Shown: piece by piece, positions 25,907 to 34,887 of the stretch | How the letters are laid out: every line of letters starts with the position of its first letter | Position numbering within the stretch: the first letter of the stretch is position 1 | Assembly: GCA_963727575.1 (NCBI GenBank) | Contig: CAVSIA010000027.1 | Location: forward strand, 1 to 64,000 | Origin: JAHQVI01 sp963727575 | GTDB taxonomy: Bacteria; Pseudomonadota; Alphaproteobacteria; Rhizobiales; Rhodomicrobiaceae | Reading direction: 5' to 3' | Length of the DNA stretch: 64,000 bases | Notes under the pieces: generated by a model | Told to the model about the DNA's origin: nothing | Seen by the model: only the letters and a program-made list of their open reading frames with translations | The model's database searches: none | Made by a program: the position numbers and the translations under genes

Positions 25907-27994
25907 CTATTTCGCCCGCAGAAGGTTTCTAACCCCGAGCAGCAGGAAGGCAATCAGGGCGATTCCCAGCACGTTCTCGATCATGCTGACGGTGGAGACG
26001 CTGAGCGGCACCCGCACCAGGCGCTCGCCGACGTTGAAACCGCTGTCGAAGCCATAGAGGCAGCTATAGACGCGCCGCGCCGCGTCCTGGCTCTCCCAAT
26101 CGAAAAAGAACAGCGCATTTTTCAGCGACAGGAACATCGCCTCGCCTGTCGCGCCGGAATCGCCCGAAATGCAGCCGCCACCCGCAAAGAGATTGAAAAC
26201 GCTCAGGATGAGCCACCAGATGGTCGAGCCGATCCATGCGATGGCCGAGCCGATCCCGGCGTCGACCGGCCAGGACGGAAACAGCGGCGCGCCGTCGGCG
26301 ACAGCACCCGGCGCGGTGGCGAAATAGTCGGAGCGGCGCAGGCCGAGATAGATCAGCGAAAACACCAGCACCGAGGCGCACCAGAGCGCGGCGGGGCGCG
26401 CGATGGAGCGGCCGAAATCGGATATTCCGCCGTAAACCCAGCCGATCCAGAACCGGGCGAGCCCCTTGCCCCACGGCTTGTCGTGCCAGAATCGGCGGCA
26501 GCGCAGCTCCTGGGCGAAGAATTCGCGCTCGCGTTCGTAGTCCTGAGTCTCGGCAGCGAGTTTGCGCAGGCGCCGGTAGCGCGCGGCATATTCGGGGTCG
26601 CCGCTGGTGCGGATGGTCTTGAACAGGCTGGGGCGCGGGTCGGATGCGCCGTTACCCGCGCGTGTCGGAACCATCGAGAGCGGGTCGGCGATCGCCATGT
26701 TGTCGAGGCTGGGCGGCTCGCTGAAGCTGGCGTCGAGAAAGCTCGGCACCTCCTCGAAACGCGAGCCCGAGAGCACGAAGGCGGTGCGCACCTGGATGGC
26801 CGAGAAGTCAGCGGGGCCCGCGAATTTCACCTGGCGAAAGCTGGTCCGGCCACGAAACTGAGTTTGCAGGAAGTTGGCGGTGGTCTGAAAGCTGGTTCGG
26901 GTGAAGGAGGCGCTGTCCTTGAACTTTGCCGACTGAAAATCAGCCGGACCGGAGAAGACCGCCCCTTCGAAATTGGCTTCTTCCTCGAATTTGCAGCCGT
27001 GAAAGTCGACGGCCTTCAGGAAGGCGACGGACGGGAAATCCGCGACCTCGGCAAAATCCGCGGACCGAAAAATCGCCGTCTCCGCAAATTGGGCTTCGTT
27101 GAAACGGGCGTCGTCGGCAAAGCGCGCGTCCTGGAAGGTGGCGTCGCCGCCGAACCGGGCGAGCCGGAAGGTTGCCTTGCCGGTGAAGGCCGCCTCTTCG
27201 AAACTGCTCGCGCCGAGAAATTCCGCCTCGCCGAGCCGGGCCTCGCTGCGAAACTGGGTCTGGCCGAACTTCGCCGCGCCGGCGATGCGCGTTTTGACGA
27301 GGCCGACCGTGCCCTCGAACTGTGTGCCTTCGAAATTGGCGTCGGCCTCGAATTCCGCCTCGTCGAAACGCGCATTGGCACCGAACCGCGTGCGAACGAA
27401 CTCCGCATTGCCGACGAATTTCGTCGTCCGGAAGTCGGCGCGGGCGTTGAACTGGCTTTTGTGGAAGCGGACGGCGGGCACCAGCGGACCGGTGGTCTCG
27501 CGCAGGAACTCGGCCTTCTCGAAATTGGCTGCGGATGCGAAGGCGGCGTCGTCGAAATTGGCGAGGTCGTAGAATTTGGCTTCTGAGAAGATGGCATCGC
27601 CGTCGAAGCGGGCATCGTTGAACAGGGCAGTACTGGCAAAATGGACGCCGCCGAAACCGGCTTTGCCAATGAAATGTGCGCCGGAAAAGATTGCCGGGCC
27701 GGGAAAGACGAAATTGGCAAACAGCGCGTCGGTGGCCAGCTCGGTTCCGCCGAAATCGGCTTTGGCTTCGGCAAGCCAGGCCTCGGTTCCCGGATTCTGC
27801 CCTTCGCCGAACCAGTCGACCGACCAGGTTCCTGCGTCTTCGAGCGCCTTCTTGCCCTCGAGCCGCTCAAGCGCCCAGGCGTTCCAGGCGTCCTCGCCTT
27901 TGCCCAACAGCGCTTGGGTTTCTTCCTGATTCATCGAACTCAGCTCCCCCCACGAAGCGCTTCCCTTCTTAATCAAAAGAAAAGCAGATGACAA
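25907..27994 (-). CDS. Large pentapeptide-repeat-like membrane protein
   Basis: 695 residues. From about residue 75 to 430 there is a tandem five-residue periodicity of the form A.F.. / F..A.F (for example ARFDEAEFEADANFEGTQFE), which should fold as a right-handed quadrilateral beta-helix. A basic helix (about 470-520) then leads to hydrophobic segments near 555-572, 595-612 and 670-690. The tail (SMIENVLGIALIAFLLLGVR) resembles the last helix of two-TM channels fused to pentapeptide repeats, but no TVGYG-like filter is seen. The start may be the ATG at 27934 rather than 27994. Function unknown. Confidence 0.8.
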   Translation of the reverse strand: MSSAFLLIKKGSASWGELSSMNQEETQALLGKGEDAWNAWALERLEGKKALEDAGTWSVDWFGEGQNPGTEAWLAEAKADFGGTELATDALFANFVFPGPAIFSGAHFIGKAGFGGVHFASTALFNDARFDGDAIFSEAKFYDLANFDDAAFASAANFEKAEFLRETTGPLVPAVRFHKSQFNARADFRTTKFVGNAEFVRTRFGANARFDEAEFEADANFEGTQFEGTVGLVKTRIAGAAKFGQTQFRSEARLGEAEFLGASSFEEAAFTGKATFRLARFGGDATFQDARFADDARFNEAQFAETAIFRSADFAEVADFPSVAFLKAVDFHGCKFEEEANFEGAVFSGPADFQSAKFKDSASFTRTSFQTTANFLQTQFRGRTSFRQVKFAGPADFSAIQVRTAFVLSGSRFEEVPSFLDASFSEPPSLDNMAIADPLSMVPTRAGNGASDPRPSLFKTIRTSGDPEYAARYRRLRKLAAETQDYEREREFFAQELRCRRFWHDKPWGKGLARFWIGWVYGGISDFGRSIARPAALWCASVLVFSLIYLGLRRSDYFATAPGAVADGAPLFPSWPVDAGIGSAIAWIGSTIWWLILSVFNLFAGGGCISGDSGATGEAMFLSLKNALFFFDWESQDAARRVYSCLYGFDSGFNVGERLVRVPLSVSTVSMIENVLGIALIAFLLLGVRNLLRAK

Positions 27995-28096
27995 AGGTGG
28001 AACGCACGTGTGGCTTGTTAAATTTTGTTAAAGAATCCCGATAGGCGCACTAACGTGTTCATCCTTTCAACCGCAGCGTGAATTGAGGTAGCCGAC

Positions 28097-28465
28097 ATGA
28101 TGTATGTGCTGATTTGCAGGGACAATCCGCAGGGCGGGCTTGAGCGGAGAATGGCCACGCGGCCCGAACACCTGGAGTATCTTGCCAGTCTCGCCGACAA
28201 GGTCCGCGTCGGCGGGGCGTTTCTGTCCGACGATGAGAAGGAGCCACGCGGCAGCATTCTCATCATCGAGGCCGCCAGCATGGACGAAGCCAAGGCGATC
28301 GCCGACGCCGATCCATACGCCAAGGCCGGGGTTTTCTCCAATGTGGAGATCCTTCCCTGGCGCCAGGGCGCAGGGCCGTCCAACTGGGATAGAACCCCGT
28401 CATTCGCCGAAGGGTCAGCCGTCGTGGCGCACCTGTCTGGCGACGCGGAAGCCGTGCCCGCCTGA
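28097..28465 (+). CDS. YciI family protein
   Basis: 122 residues, of which the first 95 match YciI: MYVLICRDNPQGGLERRMA, RPEHLEYLASLADKVRVGGA and ADADPYAKAGVFSNVEILPW. These ferredoxin-like-fold proteins carry a conserved His-Asp pair and are often linked to uncharacterised metabolic enzymes. The last 27 residues extend beyond the family and overlap the 3' end of the convergent J-domain gene by 51 bp, so the real stop may differ if there is an indel. Confidence 0.75.
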   Translation: MMYVLICRDNPQGGLERRMATRPEHLEYLASLADKVRVGGAFLSDDEKEPRGSILIIEAASMDEAKAIADADPYAKAGVFSNVEILPWRQGAGPSNWDRTPSFAEGSAVVAHLSGDAEAVPA

Positions 28466-29899
28466 GTCCTGCGATGTCTCGATTGACGGGCAGTCGCGGC
28501 GCGGCTTGTCGTCGAGCCAGTCCCAGCCGCTCAGGCTGCGGCGATTGCCGTCGTCGTCACAGGTCCGGAAACGTGCCGAAAACGGCTCCTTGCGTTCCGA
28601 GGAAAGCGGCGTGACGATGCGATAGGTCTGTCCGGTCAGATCGGAAAGCCATTCTGCGTAGGCGGCGGCGTTGCGCTCGCTGAGGCCGATTACCGTGGCC
28701 TTTGCGCTCGCGTCGGATGCGCGGTAGGGCGGACAGGCGCCGTCGCGGACGCAGACGTTCCACTCGCCGACGGTGATTTCCGCGGCACTTACCGCCAGAT
28801 TGTTCTCGACACGCGCTGCCGAACGCCGGCGGGTGAGCGACATCACCGGGCAAAATTCGCAGTCGGTAAAGGTTTCACCTGACGGGGCCTCCGTCGACCG
28901 CGACGCCATGCGCTGATCGGCACCCGCGGGAGGCGCGGCAGGCGCCTTCGCCGATTGGCCTGAAGCGCCGTCCTTGCCCGGCTCCTTGAGCTCCGCCAGG
29001 AGACGTGCCGAAGCCATCGCGCCGCCTTCGCTCACCGCGAATCCGTCAAGCTTCTGGCCCGGCTGCGATTCTTCCGCAAGCGCGGTCTTGTCTTGCGACG
29101 GTGAGGCGCTGACGCCGCCCTGGTCCTGGTCGCGATCGGGACTCGGCTCCGGGATTGCCTGCGTGGTGGTCGGATCGGCCGGCTGATCCGCTTTTCCGGC
29201 AGCCGTGCGTTTGTCGGCGGCGCTGTCGGGCGTCTCTACCGGTACCGAAGCGGTCGTCTCAGGATGCTTTACGGTGCGCTCCGGTTTCTGGGCCTCGGCG
29301 GAGGTCTCGTTCGCGGGCGGGTCGGATGCCCCGCGTTCGATGATCAGGATCTCCGGCTTCGTCGCTGATTCGGCTTTCTCGATCGGAGGTCCGGCGGTCT
29401 GAGTTGCGGCCCTGCCCTCGGCGGGGGCGGGCTGCTCGTCGGCCGCCGGTTTCGCCGGCTCCTCAGGGGTCACGATGGGTTTGGCGGGCTGCGGGGGCGC
29501 CTCCGCATGGACGACGGGCGCTGGCGGCGGCGTGCTGGCTTTTTCCGGGGACGAGCTCCGAAAGGATATCCCCCCGGACGCGACCACGCCGTAAAGCACG
29601 ACGCTCGGACCCACGAGAAGTATGGCCAGCAATGCGGCCAGCCGGCCCCACTGCCGCCGGCCCGATTTCTGGCGGCCCATGTTGAAGGCGAGCCACTCGT
29701 CATAGGTCTGCCGGCGCGAGGCATCCTTCAGCGCTTCGTAGGCCGTGCCGACGAGCTTGAAACGGCGTTCGGCTTCCGCGTCGCCAGGATTGCGATCCGG
29801 ATGATAGTCCTTTGCCCGCTCACGATAAGCCTGTTTGACGGCTTCGTCGTCAGCGTCCGGACGTATGCCGAGAATCTCGTAGTAGCTTTCGGCTTCCAT
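28415..29899 (-). CDS. J-domain membrane protein with C-terminal sulfatase-modifying-factor-like domain
   Basis: 494 residues in four parts: a canonical J domain at 5-68 with HPD at 33-35 (YYEILGIRPDADDEAVKQAY); one TM helix at about 85-106; a long Pro/Glu/Ala/Ser-rich linker (about 110-330); and a C-terminal domain resembling formylglycine-generating enzyme ends (FTDCEFCPVMSL, EITVGEWNVCVRDGACPPYR, NAAAYAEWLSDLTGQTYR, and GHGFRVAR). The FGE-like domain is only about 150 residues, lacking the middle of the family. The fusion suggests DnaK recruitment at the membrane coupled to an exported ligand-type domain; function not known. Confidence 0.8.
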   Translation of the reverse strand: MEAESYYEILGIRPDADDEAVKQAYRERAKDYHPDRNPGDAEAERRFKLVGTAYEALKDASRRQTYDEWLAFNMGRQKSGRRQWGRLAALLAILLVGPSVVLYGVVASGGISFRSSSPEKASTPPPAPVVHAEAPPQPAKPIVTPEEPAKPAADEQPAPAEGRAATQTAGPPIEKAESATKPEILIIERGASDPPANETSAEAQKPERTVKHPETTASVPVETPDSAADKRTAAGKADQPADPTTTQAIPEPSPDRDQDQGGVSASPSQDKTALAEESQPGQKLDGFAVSEGGAMASARLLAELKEPGKDGASGQSAKAPAAPPAGADQRMASRSTEAPSGETFTDCEFCPVMSLTRRRSAARVENNLAVSAAEITVGEWNVCVRDGACPPYRASDASAKATVIGLSERNAAAYAEWLSDLTGQTYRIVTPLSSERKEPFSARFRTCDDDGNRRSLSGWDWLDDKPRRDCPSIETSQDSGGHGFRVARQVRHDG

Positions 29900-30346
29900 C
29901 GTTATCTTGCCGTTTGTAGCTAATCGTCGATAAAAATCGGCTTTCAGGCTAGCGCAAAAAAGACCACGCAGCAGGAGCCACCATCAAAATGGGTTTATAA
30001 TACAGTTGCACCGGTTTGGTGGAGTCGTAGCTGCATACCGGTTTTGTTTATCAAACGCTCATCTAGCGTTTGGGCCGAGATTTGGTCAAATTATGGCGAG
30101 AAGCCGCCGTTTCGGGTGACCCGACCCGCCGAGCCGATCGGGCGACGCCAAATCCTCGAAGCCTGTGCCCGGTCGACAACGTCTTCCCGACCCCTATTGT
30201 TCCTCTGGCTCGTGAAGCCGGCACAATATGTCGGCAAAGTGTGATTCGCTAGCGCCCGTGTTGCCCGACCGCGACATCCGCAAAATATGGCGCCCCTGAC
30301 CGTCCGATCTTCGGCGAGCGGTGCGGTGAAGCAGCCTTATGTGGCC
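29900..30346. other. 447-bp gap upstream of the J-domain gene
   Basis: No gene seen. A perfect 8-bp hairpin CAAACGCT-CATCT-AGCGTTTG lies at 30052-30072; it lacks a T-run on either strand. Short open frames at 30044-30252 have no recognisable content. Confidence 0.4.
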
Positions 30347-31405
30347 TTAGCCCCCGGTCATGCTCATGTGGCGCGCAACGGCAGGGCGATTGTTCTGGCG
30401 GTCGATGATGAAGTCGTGGCCCTTGGGCTTGCGTCCAATCGCCTCATCGATGGCCACCTCCAGCAAATCGTTGCCTTCGCTGGCCCGCAGCGGTGCGCGC
30501 AGGTCCGCGGCATCGTCCTGGCCGAGGCACATATACAGCGTGCCCGTGCAGGTGATGCGCACCCGGTTGCAGCTTTCGCAGAAATTGTGAGTGAGCGGGG
30601 TGATCAGGCCGAGGCGTCCGCCGGTCTCCTTGACCTCGACATAGCGCGCCGGGCCGCCGGTCTTGTAAGGGATGTCCTCAAGAGTCCAGCGGTCGAGCAG
30701 GCGCGCGCGGACGACGGATAGCGGCAGGTACTGATCGGTCCGGTCGCCGTCGATGTCGCCGAGCGGCATGGTCTCGATCAAGGTCAGGTCCATGCCGCGC
30801 CCATGCGCCCAGACAATCATCTCCTCGATCTCGTCCTCGTTGGTGTCCTTCAGCGCGACGGCGTTGATCTTGACGGCGAGTCCGGCGGCCTGCGCGGCGT
30901 CGATCCCGGTCATGACCTGGTCGAAATTGCCCCAGCGGGTGATTGCCTTGAAACGGTCGGGCTTGAGCGTGTCGAGCGAGATGTTCACGCGGCGGACGCC
31001 GGCCTCGTAGAGGTCTTTGGCGAAACGCGGCATTTGCGAGCCGTTGGTGGTCAGCGTCAGCTCGTCGAGCGCGCCGCTGTCGAGATGCCGGGACAGCGAG
31101 CGGATCAGCCACATGATGTTCTTGCGCACCAGCGGCTCGCCGCCGGTCAGCCGCAGCTTGCGCACACCCTTGGCGACGAAGGCCGAGCACAGCCGGTCGA
31201 GCTCCTCCAGCGTCAGCAGGTCCTTTTTCGGCAGGAACGTCATGTTTTCCGCCATGCAGTACACACAGCGGAAATCGCAGCGATCGGTTACCGAAACGCG
31301 CAGATAGGTCACGTGACGGCCGAACGGGTCGATCATCGGGGAGGCGGCGTGCGCATCGAAGCCCGCTGAGGCGCTCCCAATCCCTGTTGGCACGCTATCC
31401 GGCAT
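30347..31405 (-). CDS. moaA: GTP 3',8-cyclase MoaA
   Basis: Radical SAM enzyme for the first step of molybdenum cofactor synthesis. N-terminal cluster cysteines C43, C47 and C50 (DRCDFRCVYC), then LRLTGGEPLVRKN; the second cluster ligands NFCESCNRVRITCTGTLYMC lie near residue 280-300; the C terminus is SMTGG with the essential double glycine. 352 residues, complete; an internal ATG at codon 24 could also be the start. No other moa genes are adjacent. Confidence 0.97.
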   Translation of the reverse strand: MPDSVPTGIGSASAGFDAHAASPMIDPFGRHVTYLRVSVTDRCDFRCVYCMAENMTFLPKKDLLTLEELDRLCSAFVAKGVRKLRLTGGEPLVRKNIMWLIRSLSRHLDSGALDELTLTTNGSQMPRFAKDLYEAGVRRVNISLDTLKPDRFKAITRWGNFDQVMTGIDAAQAAGLAVKINAVALKDTNEDEIEEMIVWAHGRGMDLTLIETMPLGDIDGDRTDQYLPLSVVRARLLDRWTLEDIPYKTGGPARYVEVKETGGRLGLITPLTHNFCESCNRVRITCTGTLYMCLGQDDAADLRAPLRASEGNDLLEVAIDEAIGRKPKGHDFIIDRQNNRPAVARHMSMTGG

Positions 31406-31586
31406 TTCCTCGGTTCCCTGCTTGCAGTTCGCTTACGGCTTGGTTTTCTTATCGGAATGTAGCATCTGCGGCGTCCGTTTCAAAGGTTCGACGCGGAAGC
31501 AGACGTCGCCGCTATACCGGGAATATGGGTGCGCCGCGTCGGAATGCACAGGTGCTGTCGGGGCCGGCCACAGTTAGAAGCTCAGA

Positions 31587-31664
31587 CGAAATCCCCGCGC
31601 AGGCGGGGATCCGGCAAACTCGTGTGTCTGGGCGTCCTGGACTCCGTTTTTCGCGGGGATTTCG
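31587..31664. repeat. MITE-like intergenic element with 13-bp inverted ends
   Basis: CGAAATCCCCGCG at 31587-31599 and its exact reverse complement at 31652-31664 bound 78 bp. A second inverted repeat, CCCCGCG-CA-GGCGGGG like, lies in the left arm. The sequence resembles the CCCGCG...GCGGGGATC intergenic elements common in alphaproteobacteria. It lies in the gap between moaA and dapE, 34 bp past the dapE stop. Confidence 0.55.
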
Positions 31665-31697
31665 ACCGCGCCGGTTCCGGCTTAAACCGATCGACCT

Positions 31698-32863
31698 CTA
31701 AGCGAAATAGCGATGCAGGAAGCGCTGGTAGACCTCCGTCAGCATGACGAGGTCGGCAATCGGGGTGTTCTCGTCCACCGCGTGGATGGTCCTGTTGACC
31801 AGGCCGTATTCGACGACCGGGCAGATATCCTTGATGAACCGCGCATCCGACGTGCCGCCGTCGGTCGACAGCTCCGGCGTCAGCCCGGTGACCTCGCGGG
31901 ACACGTCGATGAGGGTGTCGATCCACGGTCCCGGCTTTGTCACGAAGACGTCGGCGTTGGATTCGAAGGCGATTTCGTGGGTGAGCCCGGCGGCGTTCAG
32001 CGGCTTTGCGATAATGGCGGAGATGCGCTCGCTGAGCGAGTTCCACGCTGTGATGATCGTTGAAGCGGATGTTGAACTGCGCGCTGCGCGGCGGCGGGAA
32101 CGACATTAACCGTCGGATTGCCGGTGTCGATGCTGGTGATTTCCAGATGCGAGGGCGCGAAGCGCTCGCTGCCCTGGTCGAACCGCTCGTCGGCGAGCGC
32201 CTTGAGCGCGGCGATCAGGCCGGTGAGCGGGTTGCGGGTCCGCGCCGGATAGGCGACATGGCCCTGGATTCCGCGGACGGTGAGCCGTCCCGAGAGGCTG
32301 CCGCGGCGGCCGATCTTCATGGCTTCGCCCATGCGGTCCGGGCTGGTCGGCTCGCCGAGGATGCAATGGTCCGGGACCTCGCCCGATTGGCGCATCCAGT
32401 CGACCACGGCGCGGGTGCCGTGCATGGCCGGGCCTTCCTCGTCGGCGGTTATGAGAAAGCTGATCGATCCGTACGGCTTGCCGCTGCAGGCATGGAGATG
32501 GCGGAGCGCCGCCGCCATCATCGCCGCGACCGCGCCCTTCATGTCGACCGCGCCGCGTCCATAAAGCACGCCGTCGCGGATTTCGGCGCCGAAGGGCGAT
32601 GCGGTCCAGGCGGTCTCGTCGCCGGGCGGGACGACGTCGATATGGCCGGCAAAGCAAATATGCGGTGCATTCGTCCCGATCCGCGCATAGAGGTTCTCGA
32701 CGGCGGGCGATTCGTCGCCGCCGAAGCGCAGCCGCTGGCAGGCGAAACCGTGCGCGCCAAGCTGCTCTTCCATATAGTCGAGAGCGCCCGCCTGATCCGG
32801 GGTCACGCTCGGGCACCGGATCAGCGCCTGGGCGTGGGCAATGGGGTCGATACCGGTCGTCAT
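31698..32863 (-). CDS. dapE: Succinyl-diaminopimelate desuccinylase DapE (two frame breaks)
   Basis: Zinc hydrolase of lysine/meso-DAP synthesis. Start at ATG 32863 (MTTGIDPIAHAQALIRCPSV), overlapping the upstream gene's stop. Metal ligands appear in ICFAGHIDVVPPGD, YGRGAVDMKGAVAAM and TADEEGPAMHG. The frame breaks near 32095 (before FNIRFNDHH) and near 32055 (before LSERISAII), then ends STDGGTSDARFIKDICPVVE and YQRFLHRYFA. The reconstructed 388 residues are complete, so both breaks are likely indel errors; DapE is normally essential. Confidence 0.93.
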
Positions 32864-33588
32864 TGGCTGCGAAGGATCTCCGTTTTGCCACCCTGAATGA
32901 GAATGATCTTCTGCCACATCTTGCGGCTCAGATTTGTGGTGAGCTGCTCGATGTCGTTAACGGCCGCGGTCACCGTCGCATCCGGAAAATATTGCGCATA
33001 GAGCGCGGCCAGCTTGCCGATAAAGGACAGCATTTCCGAACAATAATCCAGATAGCGCAACAATTGCTCGTCGGTCAGATCGCGCACCGGCGAGGAACTG
33101 GTCCGCTCCTTGCCGGCGACCGCGGGCGGGTCCTTGGTGAGCTGATGCATGTCGATGACATGGGCGATGGCTCGGAGGCGGTAGAGGCCCTTGAGCGCCT
33201 TTTCCCGCTTGTACCGGTTTTCCAGCCGCACGAGAAAGGCGATGAACAGCGCCGAGAGCAGGACGATGTTGAAGGCCGCGTCGAGCGCCTGGGTGAACTC
33301 GGTGACCTGGAGCTGCGCCCCACCGCCAAGCTCGAGCTTGTAGAAAAGGGCGAGCTTGATGAGGCCGGCGACGGCGGCCGAAATTGCCAGGGTCGAAAGG
33401 ATCCGGAAGCCCCAATTCGGACGGCGCAGGGCTTCGGCCTCCCGAGCGGTCGGGCGGGCGATGTCGGACAGATGCGAGGCGGTCTTGGTGAGGCCTCGCG
33501 TCGGGAACCGTTCGGCGACCCGGCTTCGCAGTTGCTGAAGCTGGCGGATCACCGCCCGCTCGTCGAGCGTCTGAAATTCAAGCTCCAC
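32860..33588 (-). CDS. Hypothetical membrane protein coupled to dapE
   Basis: 242 residues with two TM helices (about 65-85, ILSTLAISAAVAGLIKLALF, and about 107-124, FNIVLLSALFIAFLV) and a helical C-terminal cytoplasmic domain (LLRYLDYCSEMLSFIGKLAA). No family is recognised. Its stop overlaps the dapE start by 4 bp, so the two are translationally coupled. Confidence 0.65.
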   Translation of the reverse strand: MELEFQTLDERAVIRQLQQLRSRVAERFPTRGLTKTASHLSDIARPTAREAEALRRPNWGFRILSTLAISAAVAGLIKLALFYKLELGGGAQLQVTEFTQALDAAFNIVLLSALFIAFLVRLENRYKREKALKGLYRLRAIAHVIDMHQLTKDPPAVAGKERTSSSPVRDLTDEQLLRYLDYCSEMLSFIGKLAALYAQYFPDATVTAAVNDIEQLTTNLSRKMWQKIILIQGGKTEILRSQ

Positions 33589-33651
33589 GTTTCTTGGCCC
33601 CGCCCCTGTAGTCCGCCAATTCTTCGCTCGATCGTCCTAAGCCAATCTGGG

Positions 33652-34887
33652 TCAGAGGTCCAGTGCGCCGAACAGCATGGTATTGATCCGTCTGCTGTCG
33701 AATTGGCTCTCGGCGAGGGCGCGGCTGGCGCGCGCCATGGAGGGGATGAGGTCCGGCCGCAGCAGAAGCCGCGCCATCGCGCCGGCGAGCGCCGCCGCGT
33801 CGCCAGGCGGTACGATCATGCCGTTTGCCCCTTCGCGAACGGCCGCGCGGCATCCTCTGGATGTGGAGGTGATGATCGGGCGGCCCGTCGCCACCGCTTC
33901 GATCAGCGCCTGCGGGATGACATCGCTCATCGCGGGGAACACGAACACATGCGTGCGTGCGATAAAGGGCCGGGGATCGGTGTGCGGACCCAGATATTGC
34001 ACGACATCCCGGTAGCGCTTCAGGGCCGACAGCGGAAAGCCGTTGGGTCCGGGCACTTCGGGGCCGACGACGACGCATTTATACCGGCCGGGCTTGCTCT
34101 GGAGCTGGCGGGCGGCCTTGCAGAACTCGGCGATGCCGAAGCGGCGGTCGAGCGGACCGGCATAGAGGAACATCACGCCGCGGTCGAGCGGTGGGAGTTG
34201 CGCGACCGGGAACTGGCGCAGATCGACGCCGCTGCCGTTCATCGGAAATTGGCGCAGGCGCTCCGGCAGGAGATTATGCCGCTCCAGCAGCTTGTGATTC
34301 TCTTCATTGAAGAAGACCGCTGTGTGGCTCAACCGGAAAGCGAGGCTGAGCAGCGATTTCTGCAATTGCCGGCCGACGCGTCCGGCGCCATCCGGCGTCT
34401 CCTCGAAGCCGCGGCCAAGCTCGCCGATCATGGCGACGATGTGCGGCACGCCCGCCATGCGTCCGGCGAGGCCGGCGAGAAAGGCGCCTTTCGGCGAATA
34501 GCCGGCAACGACATCGGGACGCAGCTTGCGGAAGGCCTGCGTCAGCCGGAGGACCGTGCGGTGATCGGCGACCGGCGAGAAGCCCTGCCGGAATGCGGGG
34601 AGCCCTTGCAGCTCGACGCGCAAACGCACGAGCGCATCGGATGCGGCGCGGTCTTTCAGCTCGGGCGCGAAGCAGGTCACGCGATGATTGCCGCGTCCGA
34701 TCTCGTAAATCAGCGAGCCCGCTGCCACGGCGAGCGAGGCGCGGGACGGGCCGACAAAGGCGATGGAGCGCTGCGGAACGCGCGCGGGGACCGGGACCGG
34801 CCGCGGTGGCCACTGCATCTGTGCATTCGGGATAAACGCCGTGTCGCGCTGTCGATCGCGCTGCCACTCTGGCTCGCCGCGCACCAT
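33652..34887 (-). CDS. Glycosyltransferase family 4 protein
   Basis: 411 residues with GT-B fold marks: N-terminal SIAFVGPSRASLAVAAGSLI, LRPDVVAGYSPKGAFLAGLA, and the C-terminal nucleotide-sugar site VFVFPAMSDVIPQALIEAVA followed by TGRPIITSTSRGCRAAV, where the acidic E-x7-E-like pattern seems altered. Likely transfers a sugar to a lipid-linked or surface glycan. It is not clustered with other glycan genes here, so the acceptor is unknown. The N-terminal 35 residues before PQRSIAFVG are not typical and may not be translated. Confidence 0.85.
   Translation of the reverse strand: MVRGEPEWQRDRQRDTAFIPNAQMQWPPRPVPVPARVPQRSIAFVGPSRASLAVAAGSLIYEIGRGNHRVTCFAPELKDRAASDALVRLRVELQGLPAFRQGFSPVADHRTVLRLTQAFRKLRPDVVAGYSPKGAFLAGLAGRMAGVPHIVAMIGELGRGFEETPDGAGRVGRQLQKSLLSLAFRLSHTAVFFNEENHKLLERHNLLPERLRQFPMNGSGVDLRQFPVAQLPPLDRGVMFLYAGPLDRRFGIAEFCKAARQLQSKPGRYKCVVVGPEVPGPNGFPLSALKRYRDVVQYLGPHTDPRPFIARTHVFVFPAMSDVIPQALIEAVATGRPIITSTSRGCRAAVREGANGMIVPPGDAAALAGAMARLLLRPDLIPSMARASRALAESQFDSRRINTMLFGALDL

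Noticed and set aside
26483..27586. Plus-strand frame opposite the pentapeptide-like gene
   Set aside because: Its repeats are the mirror of the pentapeptide periodicity on the real strand.
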